From Gammaproteobacteria bacterium (lineage in GTDB: Bacteria; Pseudomonadota; Gammaproteobacteria; HK1), in the NCBI GenBank assembly GCA_012103455.1, contig WLWT01000001.1, positions 4,595,288 through 4,659,287 on the forward strand: a DNA stretch of 64,000 nt, given 5' to 3'. Made by a program: the position numbers and the translations under genes. Within the stretch, counting starts at the first letter, position 1. The number at the start of each line of letters is the position of its first letter. Shown one piece after another: positions 26,803-35,546 of this stretch. The notes below the pieces were generated by a model. That model worked only from the letters and a program-made list of their open reading frames with translations, did not search any database and was not told where the DNA came from.

Positions 26803-27495
26803 TCAACAAGCGACTCCAATACGCTCGCAACAAGCAGCTAGAGGACATCCGTCACACAGCGGCCGTACTGTGCAATGGACCTTGGCATGCGTCACGATGA
26901 GGGCGTGGGCTTCGCCCAGATAGCCGGTATCGGCGGGCACTACTTCTTCCACCAGGCAACGGGTGCGTTCATAGTCAAAATCGCCGGGTGTTATTCCCAA
27001 TCGGGTGAGGAGGCGCCGGGCATAAGCATCCGCCACGAACCGGGGCCGCGCAAACGCATACAGGGCAATACAATCCGCCGTCTCGGGGCCGATGCCGTTG
27101 ACCGCTAGTAGCTCTGTGCGCAAACCGGTGAAACCAGAGTCTTGGTGGTGCTCGGACCGGTCTAGCCACCAGCGGGCTAACGCTCTTAACCGCACGGCTT
27201 TTAATCGATAAGTCCCACTCCCCCTCACCAGGGATTGCAGCTCCACCAACGGTAATTGCGCCAGCCGTGCAGGCTCCAGCACCTGCGCGATCTTCAAGCA
27301 CTGTAGTGCTTTCTCGGCATTGGACCAACTCGTGTGCTGGGTCAATACGGCACCCACGGCCATCTCGAAGGGGGTATTGGCCGGCCACCAATGCTGCGTC
27401 CCGTAGTACCGCCCCAACTCGCTAAAACACACTACTAGCTTATCCGCGAAAACTTGCCGCAAACCGCTTTCATCCATGGCCTGGTGTTGAGTCAA
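26803..27495 (-). CDS. Endonuclease III-family DNA glycosylase (MagIII/HP0602-like)
   Basis: The 230-residue protein has the HhH-GPD fold: FEMAVGAVLTQHTSWSNAEK, then the helix-hairpin-helix LLAVNGIGPETADCIALYAF and the general Asp in VADAYARRLL. A C-terminal 4Fe-4S loop has four cysteines in CTVRPLCDGCPLAACC. In classical EndoIII the hairpin holds a catalytic Lys (G-V-G-x-K-T-A); here that position is Glu (GPETAD). This is the form seen in monofunctional alkylpurine glycosylases rather than AP-lyases. It is expected to excise damaged bases, probably alkylated purines. It is the last gene of the trpS-scpA-scpB-rluB run, 43 bp after rluB. Confidence 0.85.
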   Translation of the reverse strand: MTQHQAMDESGLRQVFADKLVVCFSELGRYYGTQHWWPANTPFEMAVGAVLTQHTSWSNAEKALQCLKIAQVLEPARLAQLPLVELQSLVRGSGTYRLKAVRLRALARWWLDRSEHHQDSGFTGLRTELLAVNGIGPETADCIALYAFARPRFVADAYARRLLTRLGITPGDFDYERTRCLVEEVVPADTGYLGEAHALIVTHAKVHCTVRPLCDGCPLAACCERIGVAC

Positions 27496-27538
27496 GAGAC
27501 CTGATCAAGCGCGTCGGTTTGATCGGGATAAGCAGGAA

Positions 27539-28441
27539 TCAAGGCCGGCGCCCGCGACGCCGCGAGACCCGCTTCACGTCCTGGTGGTGCAAGCTGCGCT
27601 CCTCACCTAACCCAGCGGCGGCAAAGAGCTGATGCAAAACCTCTCCTTCGAGTTCCATCCAATGGCCTGGCGGTAAGCTACGAGGCAGTGTAACGTCCGC
27701 GTAACGAACCCGGATGAGCCGGTTGACTTTTAATGCCTGGGTCTCCCACAGGCGGCGCACTTCCCGGTTGCGCCCTTCTTCCAGGACTACACGGTACCAG
27801 CGGTTGACGCCATCGCCGTGGGCCGCGCTGATACGGGTAAACCGGGCCAGGCGGCCATCGAGCATAACCCCTGCCGAAAGCGCCTTGAGAGCATCCTCTG
27901 AGGCGGTTCCAACCACCCGTACCGCGTATTCCCGCTCTATTCCGGTAGACGGATGGGTCAACCGGTGCACCAGATCGCCACTATTGCTAAAGAGCAACAA
28001 ACCACAGGTGTTGAAATCCAAGCGTCCGATACTCATCCACCGGCCCATAGCCAGCTCGGGTAAGCGCTCGAAGACAGTGGGTCTACCTTCAGGATCATGG
28101 CGCGCGCAGATCTCACCGACAGGCTTGTGATAAGCCAAAATCCGAGGCTGTTGCGGCGCCGTCCCGGCGGTAAAAAGCCGCCCATCGACGCGAATGCGAT
28201 CGCTAGAGGTCACCCGTTGCCCCAAGTGCGCCGCCTTACCATTCACCTCCACCCGGCCAGCCTCTATCCACGACTCCCATTGCCGCCGTGAACCCAACCC
28301 ACCGCGGGCAAGAACTTTTTGCAACTTCTCGGCCAGCTCAGCGTCAGGGTGCGCAGATCTGCGGTGGGAGCGCTCTGTGACGCTTTTGATTTTCGCGCCT
28401 GCATGCATTGGGCGGCGGATTGTCTTAGTGGAACGGTTCAT
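27539..28441 (-). CDS. rluB: 23S rRNA pseudouridine synthase RluB
   Basis: The product has an N-terminal basic extension, an S4 RNA-binding domain (EKLQKVLARGGLGSRRQWES, then WIEAGRVEVNG) and the RsuA/RluB catalytic domain. MSIGRLDFNTCGLLLFSNSG contains the GRLDxxTxGLLL motif with the nucleophilic Asp. EGRNREVRRLWE is the conserved C-terminal RNA-contact motif. The family makes pseudouridine at position 2605 of 23S rRNA. The basic tail VSRRRGRRP is typical. I place the start at the ATG at 28441; an ATG at 28459 is also in frame. Either overlaps the end of scpB, so translation is coupled. The scpA-scpB-rluB order is common in proteobacteria and supports RluB over RsuA or RluE. Confidence 0.9.
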   Translation of the reverse strand: MNRSTKTIRRPMHAGAKIKSVTERSHRRSAHPDAELAEKLQKVLARGGLGSRRQWESWIEAGRVEVNGKAAHLGQRVTSSDRIRVDGRLFTAGTAPQQPRILAYHKPVGEICARHDPEGRPTVFERLPELAMGRWMSIGRLDFNTCGLLLFSNSGDLVHRLTHPSTGIEREYAVRVVGTASEDALKALSAGVMLDGRLARFTRISAAHGDGVNRWYRVVLEEGRNREVRRLWETQALKVNRLIRVRYADVTLPRSLPPGHWMELEGEVLHQLFAAAGLGEERSLHHQDVKRVSRRRGRRP

Positions 28442-29297
28442 CGTTTGTATCCACGACATTCATATCCATAGCATCCGTATCTACGGCATCCGTATCTACA
28501 GCAATGACTACCGGATGAATAGCGCCATCATTTTCTAGATCGTTTGTTTCGGATTGGGCGGCTGCCCCAGACCCGGAGCCAGACAGCGGCGCGCTGTCTA
28601 GCTCTGGCTGAGGATTTGTCTCTAGTGCGGCACTATCCGTCTGCGAATGGGCCTCGGTTTCCAAGCTGGAACCGTCAGCGTCCCCCTGCCCTGCTTGGGT
28701 TAGCGCATCCTCGTTCACCCGCGTCTCGTTCACCTGCTCAGTGAACAGATCGCTATGGAATTTATCGATATCACGCACTTGCGCCAGGGGGGGTAGATCT
28801 TCCAAGCCCTGCAGATTGAAATCGTCCAAAAATGTCTTCGTCGTTCCGTACATGGCCGGACGGCCGGGCACATCGCGGTGCCCCAACACCCGGATCCAGT
28901 TTCGCTCTTGCAGCGTTTTCATGATCGATGAACTGACGCTCACGCCACGCACGTCTTCGATTTCTCCACGGGTCACGGGTTGACGGTAAGCCACCAATAC
29001 CAAGGTCTCGAGCAGCGCCCGCGAATACCGTGCCGGTTTCTCCGCCAATAACAACGCGATATAAGAGGCGTATTCGGAGCGCACTTGCAGCCTGAAGCCG
29101 CTAGCCACTTCGCGCAGTTCAATGCCACGGCCCTCCAAATCCGTTTCCAGTTCGTGTAGCGCCCCACGAATCATGGTCTTGTCGATCGTCAGGCCGGTGT
29201 CGGCGAACAGTTTCGTGAGATCATTCAGCTTGAGCGGCCGTCCAACGCCACACAGCACACCTTCGATAACGTTCTTAAGGTCCAGATCATCGCTCAT
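28425..29297 (-). CDS. scpB: Segregation and condensation protein B
   Basis: The 290-residue protein has the ScpB winged-helix pair in residues about 1-190: DLKNVIEGVLCGVGRPLKLN, ALLETLVLVAYRQPVTRGEIE, VLGHRDVPGRPAMYGTTKTF and LPPLAQV. It binds ScpA and modulates the Smc condensin during chromosome segregation. The C-terminal ~100 residues are acidic, Ser/Asp/Glu-rich and end in a repeated VDTDAVDTDAM-type stretch. That tail is longer than usual and encoded by near-repetitive DNA. The ATG overlaps the scpA stop (ATGA), and the 3' end overlaps the start of rluB. No smc gene is in the window. Confidence 0.93.
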   Translation of the reverse strand: MSDDLDLKNVIEGVLCGVGRPLKLNDLTKLFADTGLTIDKTMIRGALHELETDLEGRGIELREVASGFRLQVRSEYASYIALLLAEKPARYSRALLETLVLVAYRQPVTRGEIEDVRGVSVSSSIMKTLQERNWIRVLGHRDVPGRPAMYGTTKTFLDDFNLQGLEDLPPLAQVRDIDKFHSDLFTEQVNETRVNEDALTQAGQGDADGSSLETEAHSQTDSAALETNPQPELDSAPLSGSGSGAAAQSETNDLENDGAIHPVVIAVDTDAVDTDAMDMNVVDTNDEPFH

Positions 29298-30130
29298 GCC
29301 AGTGCCCGCACCCGAATCGGCCCAAAAGGCCGCGTCTGACTGATCTCCAATATTTGCTCGCGTAACAGCTCGAGAATAGCGAGTAACGTCACCACGGCAC
29401 CGCGCTTACCCTCTTCGGCGGTAAACAACGAGGTGAAATCCGAGAAGCGATCGTGAGTGACTTTGGCGAGAATACCGCTCATACGCTCGCGCACGGAAAG
29501 CGGCTCCAACTGGATCTGATGACTGCTGAACATCTCCGCACGGCGCAGAATATCGCGCAATGCATACAGCAGATCCGCCAATTCGACGGGGGGATGCAGC
29601 TTCTGCGTCGGCACATCGGGGGCAACCATGGTTACCGTCCAGATTTCACGTCCAACCCGGGGTAGCGCATCGACCATTTCAGCAGTCAGCTTGTAACGCT
29701 CATAGTCCTGCAAACGCCGCACCAGAAGAGCGCGCGGATCCTCTTCCTCCTCTTCGACGTCTTCGCGCTTAGGCATCAACATGCGCGCTTTGATCTCCGC
29801 CAACATGGCTGCCATGACCAGATATTCCGCTGCCAGTTCAAGGCGCAGCTCACGCATCAAGTCCACATACTCTATATATTGGTGGGTTACCTCGGCGATG
29901 GGGATGTCGAGGATATCAAGGCCCTGGCGCCGGATAAGATAAAGCAACAGATCCAACGGTCCCTCGAAAGCCTCCAAGAAAACCTCCAGCGCGTCGGGTG
30001 GGATGTACAGATCCTTAGGTAACTCCAACACCGGTGCACCTTGCACGACGGCGAAGGGCATCTGCGCTTGCCGGGACACACCTGCGCCGGATTCCGCCGC
30101 CGGCCTAGCTCCCTCGGTAGCAGCACTCAT
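29294..30130 (-). CDS. scpA: Segregation and condensation protein A
   Basis: The 278-residue kleisin has the family hallmark FEGPLDLLLYLIRRQGLDIL, then DIPIAEVTHQYIEYVDLMRE and EYLVMAAMLAEIKARMLMPK. A central acidic linker (EDVEEEEEDPRALLVRR) and the C-terminal winged helix (VTLLAILELLREQILEISQT) follow. It bridges the Smc heads and recruits ScpB. Its ATG overlaps the trpS stop by four bases and its stop overlaps the scpB start by four bases, so the three genes form a coupled unit. A ~30-residue N-terminal extension precedes the conserved region. Confidence 0.95.
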   Translation of the reverse strand: MSAATEGARPAAESGAGVSRQAQMPFAVVQGAPVLELPKDLYIPPDALEVFLEAFEGPLDLLLYLIRRQGLDILDIPIAEVTHQYIEYVDLMRELRLELAAEYLVMAAMLAEIKARMLMPKREDVEEEEEDPRALLVRRLQDYERYKLTAEMVDALPRVGREIWTVTMVAPDVPTQKLHPPVELADLLYALRDILRRAEMFSSHQIQLEPLSVRERMSGILAKVTHDRFSDFTSLFTAEEGKRGAVVTLLAILELLREQILEISQTRPFGPIRVRALA

Positions 30131-31347
30131 CGATAGGACAAACCCATGCTAGCCCGAACGTCCGCCAAGGTCTCGGCGGCCACGTCGCGGGCCCGCTCGG
30201 TGCCCTCGGCCATAATCGAGCGCACCACATCGGGATGCTCCATATACTCCTGCGCACGGGCGTTCATGGGTTCCAACTCAGCGCACACCGATTCAATCAC
30301 TGGCGCTTTACAATCAAGACAACCGATGGAGGCGCTACGGCATCCCGTCTGCACCCACTGCCGAGTCTGTTCACTGCTGTACACCTCATGCAACTGCCAC
30401 ACCGGGCATTTGCCCGGTTCACCAGGATCGGTGCGCCGCACACGCGCCGGATCGGTGGGCATGGTCTTCAATTTCTCGGCGATGCCGGCCGGCTTCTCGC
30501 GCAGCGATATGGTGTTGCCGTAGGACTTGGACATCTTTTGCCCATCCAGCCCCGGCATCTTCGAGGCCGGTGTCAGCAACGCCTGCGGCTCGGGCAGGAT
30601 TACTTTACCGCCACCCTCCAGATATCCGAACAGCCGCTCTCGATCCCCCAGCGAGATATTTTGCTGATGCTCCAGTAGCGCTCGCGCTTTCGCCAACGCC
30701 TCAGCGTTGCCCTGCTCCTGATAACTCTTCATGAGGTCACGGTAGAGACGAGCGTTCTTTTTGCCCATCTTCTTGATCGCCGCTTCCGCTTTTTCCTCGA
30801 ATCCGGGCTCTCGGCCATACACATAGTTAAAACGGCGCGCGATCTCGCGGGTCAGCTCGATATGCGCCACCTGATCATCCCCCACCGGGACCATCCCGGC
30901 CCGGTAGGCGAGGATGTCAGCGCTTTGCAACACCGGATAGCCGAGGAAACCGTAAGTAGCCAGGTCCAAATTGCGTAGCTGCTCCTGCTGATCTTTGTAG
31001 CTAGGCACCCGCTCTACCCAGCCAAGGGGCGTCAACATCGACAGCAGCAGATGCAACTCGGCATGCTCCAGAATACGCGATTGGATAAACAGTGTGGCAT
31101 CGCCTGGGTCAATGCCCGCCGCCAGCCAGTCGATCACCATGTCCCACACCGACTCGGATATGACTGACGGATCCTCGTAGTGGGTGGTCAGAGCGTGCCA
31201 ATCGGCAACAAAGAAATAACATTCGTACTCGTGTTGAAGCTTGACCCAGTTCTTGAGCACTCCATGATAGTGCCCCAAATGCAACTGGCCTGTAGGCCGC
31301 ATACCGGAAAGTACACGCTGATAGTGCGACGGAACGCTGTTCAACAC
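30127..31347 (-). CDS. trpS: Tryptophanyl-tRNA synthetase
   Basis: The 406-residue class I synthetase has the HIGH-type motif in GMRPTGQLHLGHYHGVLKNW and the KMSKS loop in MPGLDGQKMSKSYGNTISLR. The tryptophan-binding segment is near YKDQQEQLRNLDLATYGFLG and GDDQVAHIELTREIARRFN. It charges tRNA-Trp with tryptophan using ATP. It is about 70 residues longer than the E. coli enzyme because of an insertion between the Rossmann half and KMSKS (KKMGKKNARLYRDLMKSYQE). This insertion is seen in the longer TrpS subgroup. It is the first gene of the trpS-scpA-scpB-rluB operon; yciO lies 109 bp upstream on the same strand. Confidence 0.96.
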   Translation of the reverse strand: MLNSVPSHYQRVLSGMRPTGQLHLGHYHGVLKNWVKLQHEYECYFFVADWHALTTHYEDPSVISESVWDMVIDWLAAGIDPGDATLFIQSRILEHAELHLLLSMLTPLGWVERVPSYKDQQEQLRNLDLATYGFLGYPVLQSADILAYRAGMVPVGDDQVAHIELTREIARRFNYVYGREPGFEEKAEAAIKKMGKKNARLYRDLMKSYQEQGNAEALAKARALLEHQQNISLGDRERLFGYLEGGGKVILPEPQALLTPASKMPGLDGQKMSKSYGNTISLREKPAGIAEKLKTMPTDPARVRRTDPGEPGKCPVWQLHEVYSSEQTRQWVQTGCRSASIGCLDCKAPVIESVCAELEPMNARAQEYMEHPDVVRSIMAEGTERARDVAAETLADVRASMGLSYR

Positions 31348-31456
31348 TCACTCCTGTCTTTTGACCGACCAATCGAGCGCGATGATCGCATTCAGGCCGG
31401 GGGAAAACAAAGAGAGTTTAAGCTCAAGGGTGTCTATGTGACAGTCAAGCAGCCCT

Positions 31457-32086
31457 TCAGCTCATATATTCGAACACCGCCGTGTCACCTAAGCCGGGCC
31501 TCAATACCGACGGCAAACCCTCGGTTAAATCGACCACGGTGGTGGCTTCGGCCGAGCCCTCCCCCGCGTCCAAAACCAAACCGATGCGGCCCTTCAACAC
31601 TCTCGCCGCCTCACGTGGATCGGTCAGTGCCCGGTCCGCGCCGGCGGGCTTTAGCGTAGTGCTGATAAGCGGCTCGTCCAACGCGGCCAATAGGGCAGCG
31701 GTCACCACGTTGTCCGGCACCCGAATACCCACCGTACGGCGTCTTTCATGCCGAACCCGCCGTGGAGTGGCCCCGGTGGCCCGCAGCACGAAGGTATACG
31801 GCCCGGGGACACAGGACTTGAGCCACTTGAAAGCTTCATTGTCTACACGCGCGAACAGCGATACCACCGACAGATCGGCGCATAACAAGGTGAGTAGATG
31901 GTTCTTGCGCAGGCCACGCAAGCGGCGTAGCTCATCGATAGCACGTTGACTCGATATACAGCACCCTAGCGCATACGCTGAATCCGTAGGATAGACGATA
32001 ACGCCGCTGTCCTTTAGACAGTCCACGCACTGCGCGATTAGCCGCGCCTGCGGATGGGACGGATGTATGCTCAAAAGGCGGGTCAT
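31457..32086 (-). CDS. yciO: YciO-type Sua5/YrdC/YwlC family protein
   Basis: I place the start at the ATG at 32086, giving 209 residues; the frame extends further upstream, but only as non-conserved Arg-rich sequence. Conserved segments are VIVYPTDSAYALGC, LRGLRKNHLLTLLCADLSVV, WLKSCVPGPYTFVLRATGAT, RTVGIRVPDNVV and EPLISTTLKPAG. The PTDS(A/G)YALGC form is typical of YciO rather than TsaC (PTETVYGLGC). The family fold binds ATP, threonine and dsRNA. TsaC makes threonylcarbamoyl-AMP for tRNA t6A; the YciO role is less defined. It is divergent from yciB, with 123 bp between the starts. Confidence 0.88.
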   Translation of the reverse strand: MTRLLSIHPSHPQARLIAQCVDCLKDSGVIVYPTDSAYALGCCISSQRAIDELRRLRGLRKNHLLTLLCADLSVVSLFARVDNEAFKWLKSCVPGPYTFVLRATGATPRRVRHERRRTVGIRVPDNVVTAALLAALDEPLISTTLKPAGADRALTDPREAARVLKGRIGLVLDAGEGSAEATTVVDLTEGLPSVLRPGLGDTAVFEYMS

Positions 32087-32209
32087 GCAAGCTCTCGCCG
32101 TGAAAGAGGCTGCGCGAGTGTAAGGGGCGAAGCGCTGCCGGCGCCACTGCCAGCCAGCGCCCGCCGGGCGGGTTATACTCGCGCCACCACACACTCGGGA
32201 ATCACTCCT

Positions 32210-32782
32210 TTGGGCAAGCTAGCGTTCGATTTTTTTCCCGTCATTTTGTTCTTCGCCGTCTACAAGCTGCATGAAGACCAAACGCAGGGCATCATCACCG
32301 CCACCGCCGTGGCCATAGCCGGGTCCATCGCGCAGGTACTCTACGGACACATCAAGCATGGCAAAGTCGAGACCATGCACTGGGTCTTGATGGCTATGGT
32401 GATCGTGCTCGGTGGTCTCACCATCATTTTCCGCGACGAGACTTTCATCAAATGGAAACCTTCCGTGGTCAATTGGTTGTTCGCTGCCGTTTTCCTCGGC
32501 AGCCAGTTCTTCGGCAACAAAAACCTATCGCGGCGCATGCTGGAAAAAGCCATTCCGGTAGCCGACGCTGTGTGGCTCTGGGTGAACTGGTCGTGGATCA
32601 TTTTCTTCATCGCTATAGGCGCCTTGAACCTCTACGTCGCTTATTCCTACGACTTGGACACGTGGGTCAACTTCAAGCTCTTCGGCATGCTGGGGTTGAC
32701 CTTCGTATTCGTCATCGGCCAAACCTTAGTGCTCATGCGGTTTATGGAGCAGACTCCCGCAAAGGAACCGGAAGATGGTTGA
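32210..32782 (+). CDS. yciB: Inner-membrane septation protein A (YciB/IspZ)
   Basis: The 190-residue product starts at a TTG at 32210 (GKLAFDFFPVILFFAVYKLH), which aligns with the family's usual MKLLFDFFPVILFF opening. The longer in-frame upstream extension is not conserved. There are five or six membrane segments (for example ATAVAIAGSIAQVLYG, TMHWVLMAMVIVLGGLTIIF, VWLWVNWSWIIFFIAIGALN). KPSVVNWLFAAVFLGSQFFG and the C-terminal MRFMEQ are family signatures. It is an integral inner-membrane protein linked to envelope synthesis and septation. It overlaps bolA by 8 bp. Confidence 0.93.
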   Translation: MGKLAFDFFPVILFFAVYKLHEDQTQGIITATAVAIAGSIAQVLYGHIKHGKVETMHWVLMAMVIVLGGLTIIFRDETFIKWKPSVVNWLFAAVFLGSQFFGNKNLSRRMLEKAIPVADAVWLWVNWSWIIFFIAIGALNLYVAYSYDLDTWVNFKLFGMLGLTFVFVIGQTLVLMRFMEQTPAKEPEDG

Positions 32783-33074
32783 AGAACCTGCCTCACCCCT
32801 AGCCACCTCCCCGCGAGTCGCTCTGATCCGTAGCCGGTTGAGCGAAGCGCTAGCGCCACAGGACTTGGACATTGAAGACGTCAGCCATGAGCACGCGGGG
32901 CATGAAGGCGCCAAGTCGGGTGGTGGTCACTTCAATGTACTCATAGTGAGCGAGGTTTTTGCCGGTAAGACGCTACTCAAGAGGCACCGCCTGGTATACG
33001 AAGCGCTTGGTGATGCGATGCAAACGGACATTCACGCCCTTAGCATCCGCGCCTACACACCGGATGAGTTTTAA
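32775..33074 (+). CDS. bolA: BolA family protein
   Basis: The 99-residue protein has the BolA fold: RVALIRSRLSEALAPQDLDI, HAGHEGAKSGGGHFNVLIVS, the FxG-K turn VFAGKTLLKRHRLVYEALGD and the C-terminal IHALSIRAYTPDEF. BolA proteins pair with monothiol glutaredoxins to handle [2Fe-2S] clusters and can bind DNA. The HAGHEG plus HRLVY residues match the cluster- and glutaredoxin-binding side. It begins inside the yciB stop region and is followed after 28 bp by dapE. The yciB-bolA pairing is frequent in gammaproteobacteria. Confidence 0.93.
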   Translation: MVEEPASPLATSPRVALIRSRLSEALAPQDLDIEDVSHEHAGHEGAKSGGGHFNVLIVSEVFAGKTLLKRHRLVYEALGDAMQTDIHALSIRAYTPDEF

Positions 33075-33102
33075 CCCGTCTTCTCTCTTGGACTCTACTG
33101 CT

Positions 33103-34233
33103 ATGTCGGCCACATTGGATCTCACCCGCGAACTCATCGCCCGTGAATCGGTTACTCCTGCCGATGCCGGATGCCAGGCCTTACTGGGCGCCAGGCTAGC
33201 AGCCTGCGGTTTCGAGTTAACAAACATGCCCTTCGAAGAGGTCACCAACCTCTGGGCGCGGCGCGGCCAGCAGGCGCCCTTACTGGTATTTGCCGGACAT
33301 ACGGATGTAGTGCCCACTGGACCTCTTGACGCTTGGAGTACACCGCCCTTCGAACCAACCTTGCGAGATGGCATGCTTTTTGGCCGTGGCGCTGCGGATA
33401 TGAAAAGCAGTCTAGCGGCGATGGTAACCGCCGTAGAGCGCTTCACCGGGGCCTATCCCCAGCACCGAGGATCTGTCGCCTTGTTACTCACCAGCGACGA
33501 AGAAGGCCCCTCGGTCAATGGTACGGTGAAGGTGGTAGAGCGTCTGAGCGAGGCGGGGGTGCAGATCGATTGGTGTGTGGTCGGAGAACCGACCAGCGTG
33601 AAAACCCTGGGCGATATGGTCAAAAATGGCCGGCGTGGCTCGATGAACGGGCGGCTAAAAGTGCAGGGCATCCAGGGGCACGTGGCTTATCCGGCGCGCG
33701 CGCGCAACCCCATTCACCTATTCGCACCCGCCCTCACCGAACTCAGCCAAATCACGTGGGATGAAGGGAGCGAGTACTTTCCGCCCACCACCTTCCAAAT
33801 CTCCAACATCAATGCGGGTACCGGAGCGCAGAATGTGGTGCCCGGGCATTTGGACGCCGTGTTCAATTTTCGCTTCTCGACTGCGGTCACCATCGAGGGA
33901 TTACAAGCCCGGGTGCGCGAAGTGCTCGATCGGCATGGCTTGGAATACACCCTGTCCTGGCGTATTTCGGGTTATCCTTTCATCACGCCCGTTGGCCAAC
34001 TGGTAAGCGCGGTGTCCGGCAGCATTGAGGAAGTCACCGGGACTCGCACTGAACTGTCCACCACCGGAGGCACCTCGGATGGGCGGTTTATCGCGCCTAC
34101 TGGTGCGGAAGTGGTGGAACTCGGTCCTGTCAATGCCACCATCCATCAGGTCAACGAGGCGGTGCGGGCCGCCGATCTCGATGTGTTATCGGCGTGCTAC
34201 GAGGGCATCATGCGAAGGTTATTGGCCAGTTAG
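33103..34233 (+). CDS. dapE: Succinyl-diaminopimelate desuccinylase
   Basis: The product is 376 residues from the ATG at 33103, the usual DapE length; upstream in-frame codons overlap bolA and are not conserved. M20 peptidase-family metal ligands are visible: LLVFAGHTDVVPTG, LFGRGAADMKSSLAAM, LLLTSDEEGPSVNGT (catalytic Glu pair), VVGEPTSVKTLGD and the C-terminal NATIHQVNEAV. It hydrolyses N-succinyl-LL-diaminopimelate to LL-diaminopimelate and succinate, for lysine and peptidoglycan synthesis, with two Zn ions. A strong hairpin follows the stop. The argD gene of the preceding aminotransferase step class is next, on the opposite strand. Confidence 0.96.
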   Translation: MSATLDLTRELIARESVTPADAGCQALLGARLAACGFELTNMPFEEVTNLWARRGQQAPLLVFAGHTDVVPTGPLDAWSTPPFEPTLRDGMLFGRGAADMKSSLAAMVTAVERFTGAYPQHRGSVALLLTSDEEGPSVNGTVKVVERLSEAGVQIDWCVVGEPTSVKTLGDMVKNGRRGSMNGRLKVQGIQGHVAYPARARNPIHLFAPALTELSQITWDEGSEYFPPTTFQISNINAGTGAQNVVPGHLDAVFNFRFSTAVTIEGLQARVREVLDRHGLEYTLSWRISGYPFITPVGQLVSAVSGSIEEVTGTRTELSTTGGTSDGRFIAPTGAEVVELGPVNATIHQVNEAVRAADLDVLSACYEGIMRRLLAS

Positions 34234-34234
34234 C

Positions 34235-34267
34235 CGTCAAGATGGCTGCTAGGCCATCTTGACGTTT
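34235..34267 (+). terminator. Hairpin terminator after dapE
   Basis: CGTCAAGATGGC and GCCATCTTGACG form a perfect 12-bp stem around a TGCTAG loop, followed by only three T residues (TTTGG). It lies 2 bp after the dapE stop and between the convergent dapE and argD. It may serve as a terminator for either strand, although the T-tract is short. Confidence 0.7.
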
Positions 34268-34295
34268 GGCAAAGGGGGCCTCTCACGGTCTTGGC

Positions 34296-35546
34296 TTAAC
34301 CGGCGCCTGACTGGCCCTGCAGCATCTCATCCAAAGCTGCCTCTAGCCGGGTAAGTCCGGCATCCAGCTCCTCATCGGTAATACTGAGGGGCGGCACCAA
34401 ACGCACCACATCTGCGCCCGCCACCAATACCAATACACCATGCCTGGCGGCAATCTCGGTCACCTCGACTGCGCTAGCGGCGTAAGGCTCGCGCAAGGTC
34501 GCGCCGATCATCAGGCCCCGTCCCCGTACCTCCGAGAAAAGCTGCCGGGACTGTCCAAACGCCCGCAGGCGTGCCACTGTACGTTCTCCGGCGTCATTGA
34601 CCCGCGCCATGGCAGCGCTGTGCGACATACGTTTGAGAACCACCCGGGCCACCGCACAGGCCACCGGATTACCGCCAAACGTGGAACCATGAGAGCCTGG
34701 CTGAAGGAGTTCTGCGACCCTGGCGCCGGCCAGCATCGCACCTATGGGCAAACCACACCCTAGCGCTTTCGCCAACGTCATGATGTCGGGCTCGACACCC
34801 TCGGCCCATTGATGGGCGTACAACCGGCCAGTGCGGCCCATACCGGATTGAATCTCATCGAAAATCAACAATGCATCGTTGGCGTCGCACAGAACTCGCA
34901 GATGTTCGAGGAATCCAGGAGCGGCGGGGTGAATTCCCCCCTCCCCTTGCACCGGTTCCACCATAATGGCGCAGGTCCGCTCGCTCACAGCGCCAGCGAC
35001 AGCATCGAAATCGTTGAACGGGCAGTAAACAAAACCGCCGGGCAAAGGCTCGAAACCCGCGTGATATTTAGGCTGCGCCGTCGCCGTCACCGTGGCGATA
35101 GTGCGGCCATGGAAGCCGCCCTCGAAAGTGATTATCTCACGGCGCTGCGGCGGACGTGTGGCCGACGCCCATTTGCGGGCGAGCTTGATGGCCGCCTCAT
35201 TCGCCTCAGCCCCCGAATTACACAAGAACGCCCGCTTAGCGAACGCCGCTGAGGCCACCAATTCCTCGCACAGCCGCACCGGCGGCTCGGTCCAGTACAG
35301 GTTGCTGACGTGCCACAGCTTATCCAACTGCGACTTGGCTGCTGCGACGAGTTCCGGGTCCTGATGACCCAGCGAACTCACCGCGATACCGGCACCTAGA
35401 TCGACATACTCGTTACCGTCGGTGTCCCAAACACGTGCTCCCTCACCTGTGTTCAGGACAAACGGGGCGGGCGCATAATTTGGCAGAAATGCAGCTTGGC
35501 CTGCATCGATAATGGTCTGAGATTCAGCCGATGGCGCGCCGTGCAT
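34296..35546 (-). CDS. argD: Acetylornithine/succinyldiaminopimelate aminotransferase
   Basis: I place the start at the ATG at 35546 because AAGGAG lies 8 bases upstream; the product is then 416 residues. Class III PLP aminotransferase features are present: FVLNTGEGARVWDTDGNEYV, RAFLCNSGAEANEAAIKLAR, ITFEGGFHGRTIATVTATAQ, LLIFDEIQSGMGRTGRLYAH, and TLAKALGCGLPIGAMLAG with the PLP lysine. The C-terminal part has GSHGSTFGGNPVACAVA. The enzyme transaminates N-acetylornithine (arginine pathway) and N-succinyl-LL-2-amino-6-oxopimelate (lysine pathway). Adjacency to dapE fits the second role. It faces dapE, sharing the hairpin between them. Confidence 0.93.
   Translation of the reverse strand: MHGAPSAESQTIIDAGQAAFLPNYAPAPFVLNTGEGARVWDTDGNEYVDLGAGIAVSSLGHQDPELVAAAKSQLDKLWHVSNLYWTEPPVRLCEELVASAAFAKRAFLCNSGAEANEAAIKLARKWASATRPPQRREIITFEGGFHGRTIATVTATAQPKYHAGFEPLPGGFVYCPFNDFDAVAGAVSERTCAIMVEPVQGEGGIHPAAPGFLEHLRVLCDANDALLIFDEIQSGMGRTGRLYAHQWAEGVEPDIMTLAKALGCGLPIGAMLAGARVAELLQPGSHGSTFGGNPVACAVARVVLKRMSHSAAMARVNDAGERTVARLRAFGQSRQLFSEVRGRGLMIGATLREPYAASAVEVTEIAARHGVLVLVAGADVVRLVPPLSITDEELDAGLTRLEAALDEMLQGQSGAG

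Noticed and set aside
32054..32209. N-terminal extension of yciB
   Set aside because: The extra 52 codons are Arg/Ala-rich, overlap the divergent yciO start and are absent from the family; the TTG at 32210 matches the conserved N terminus.
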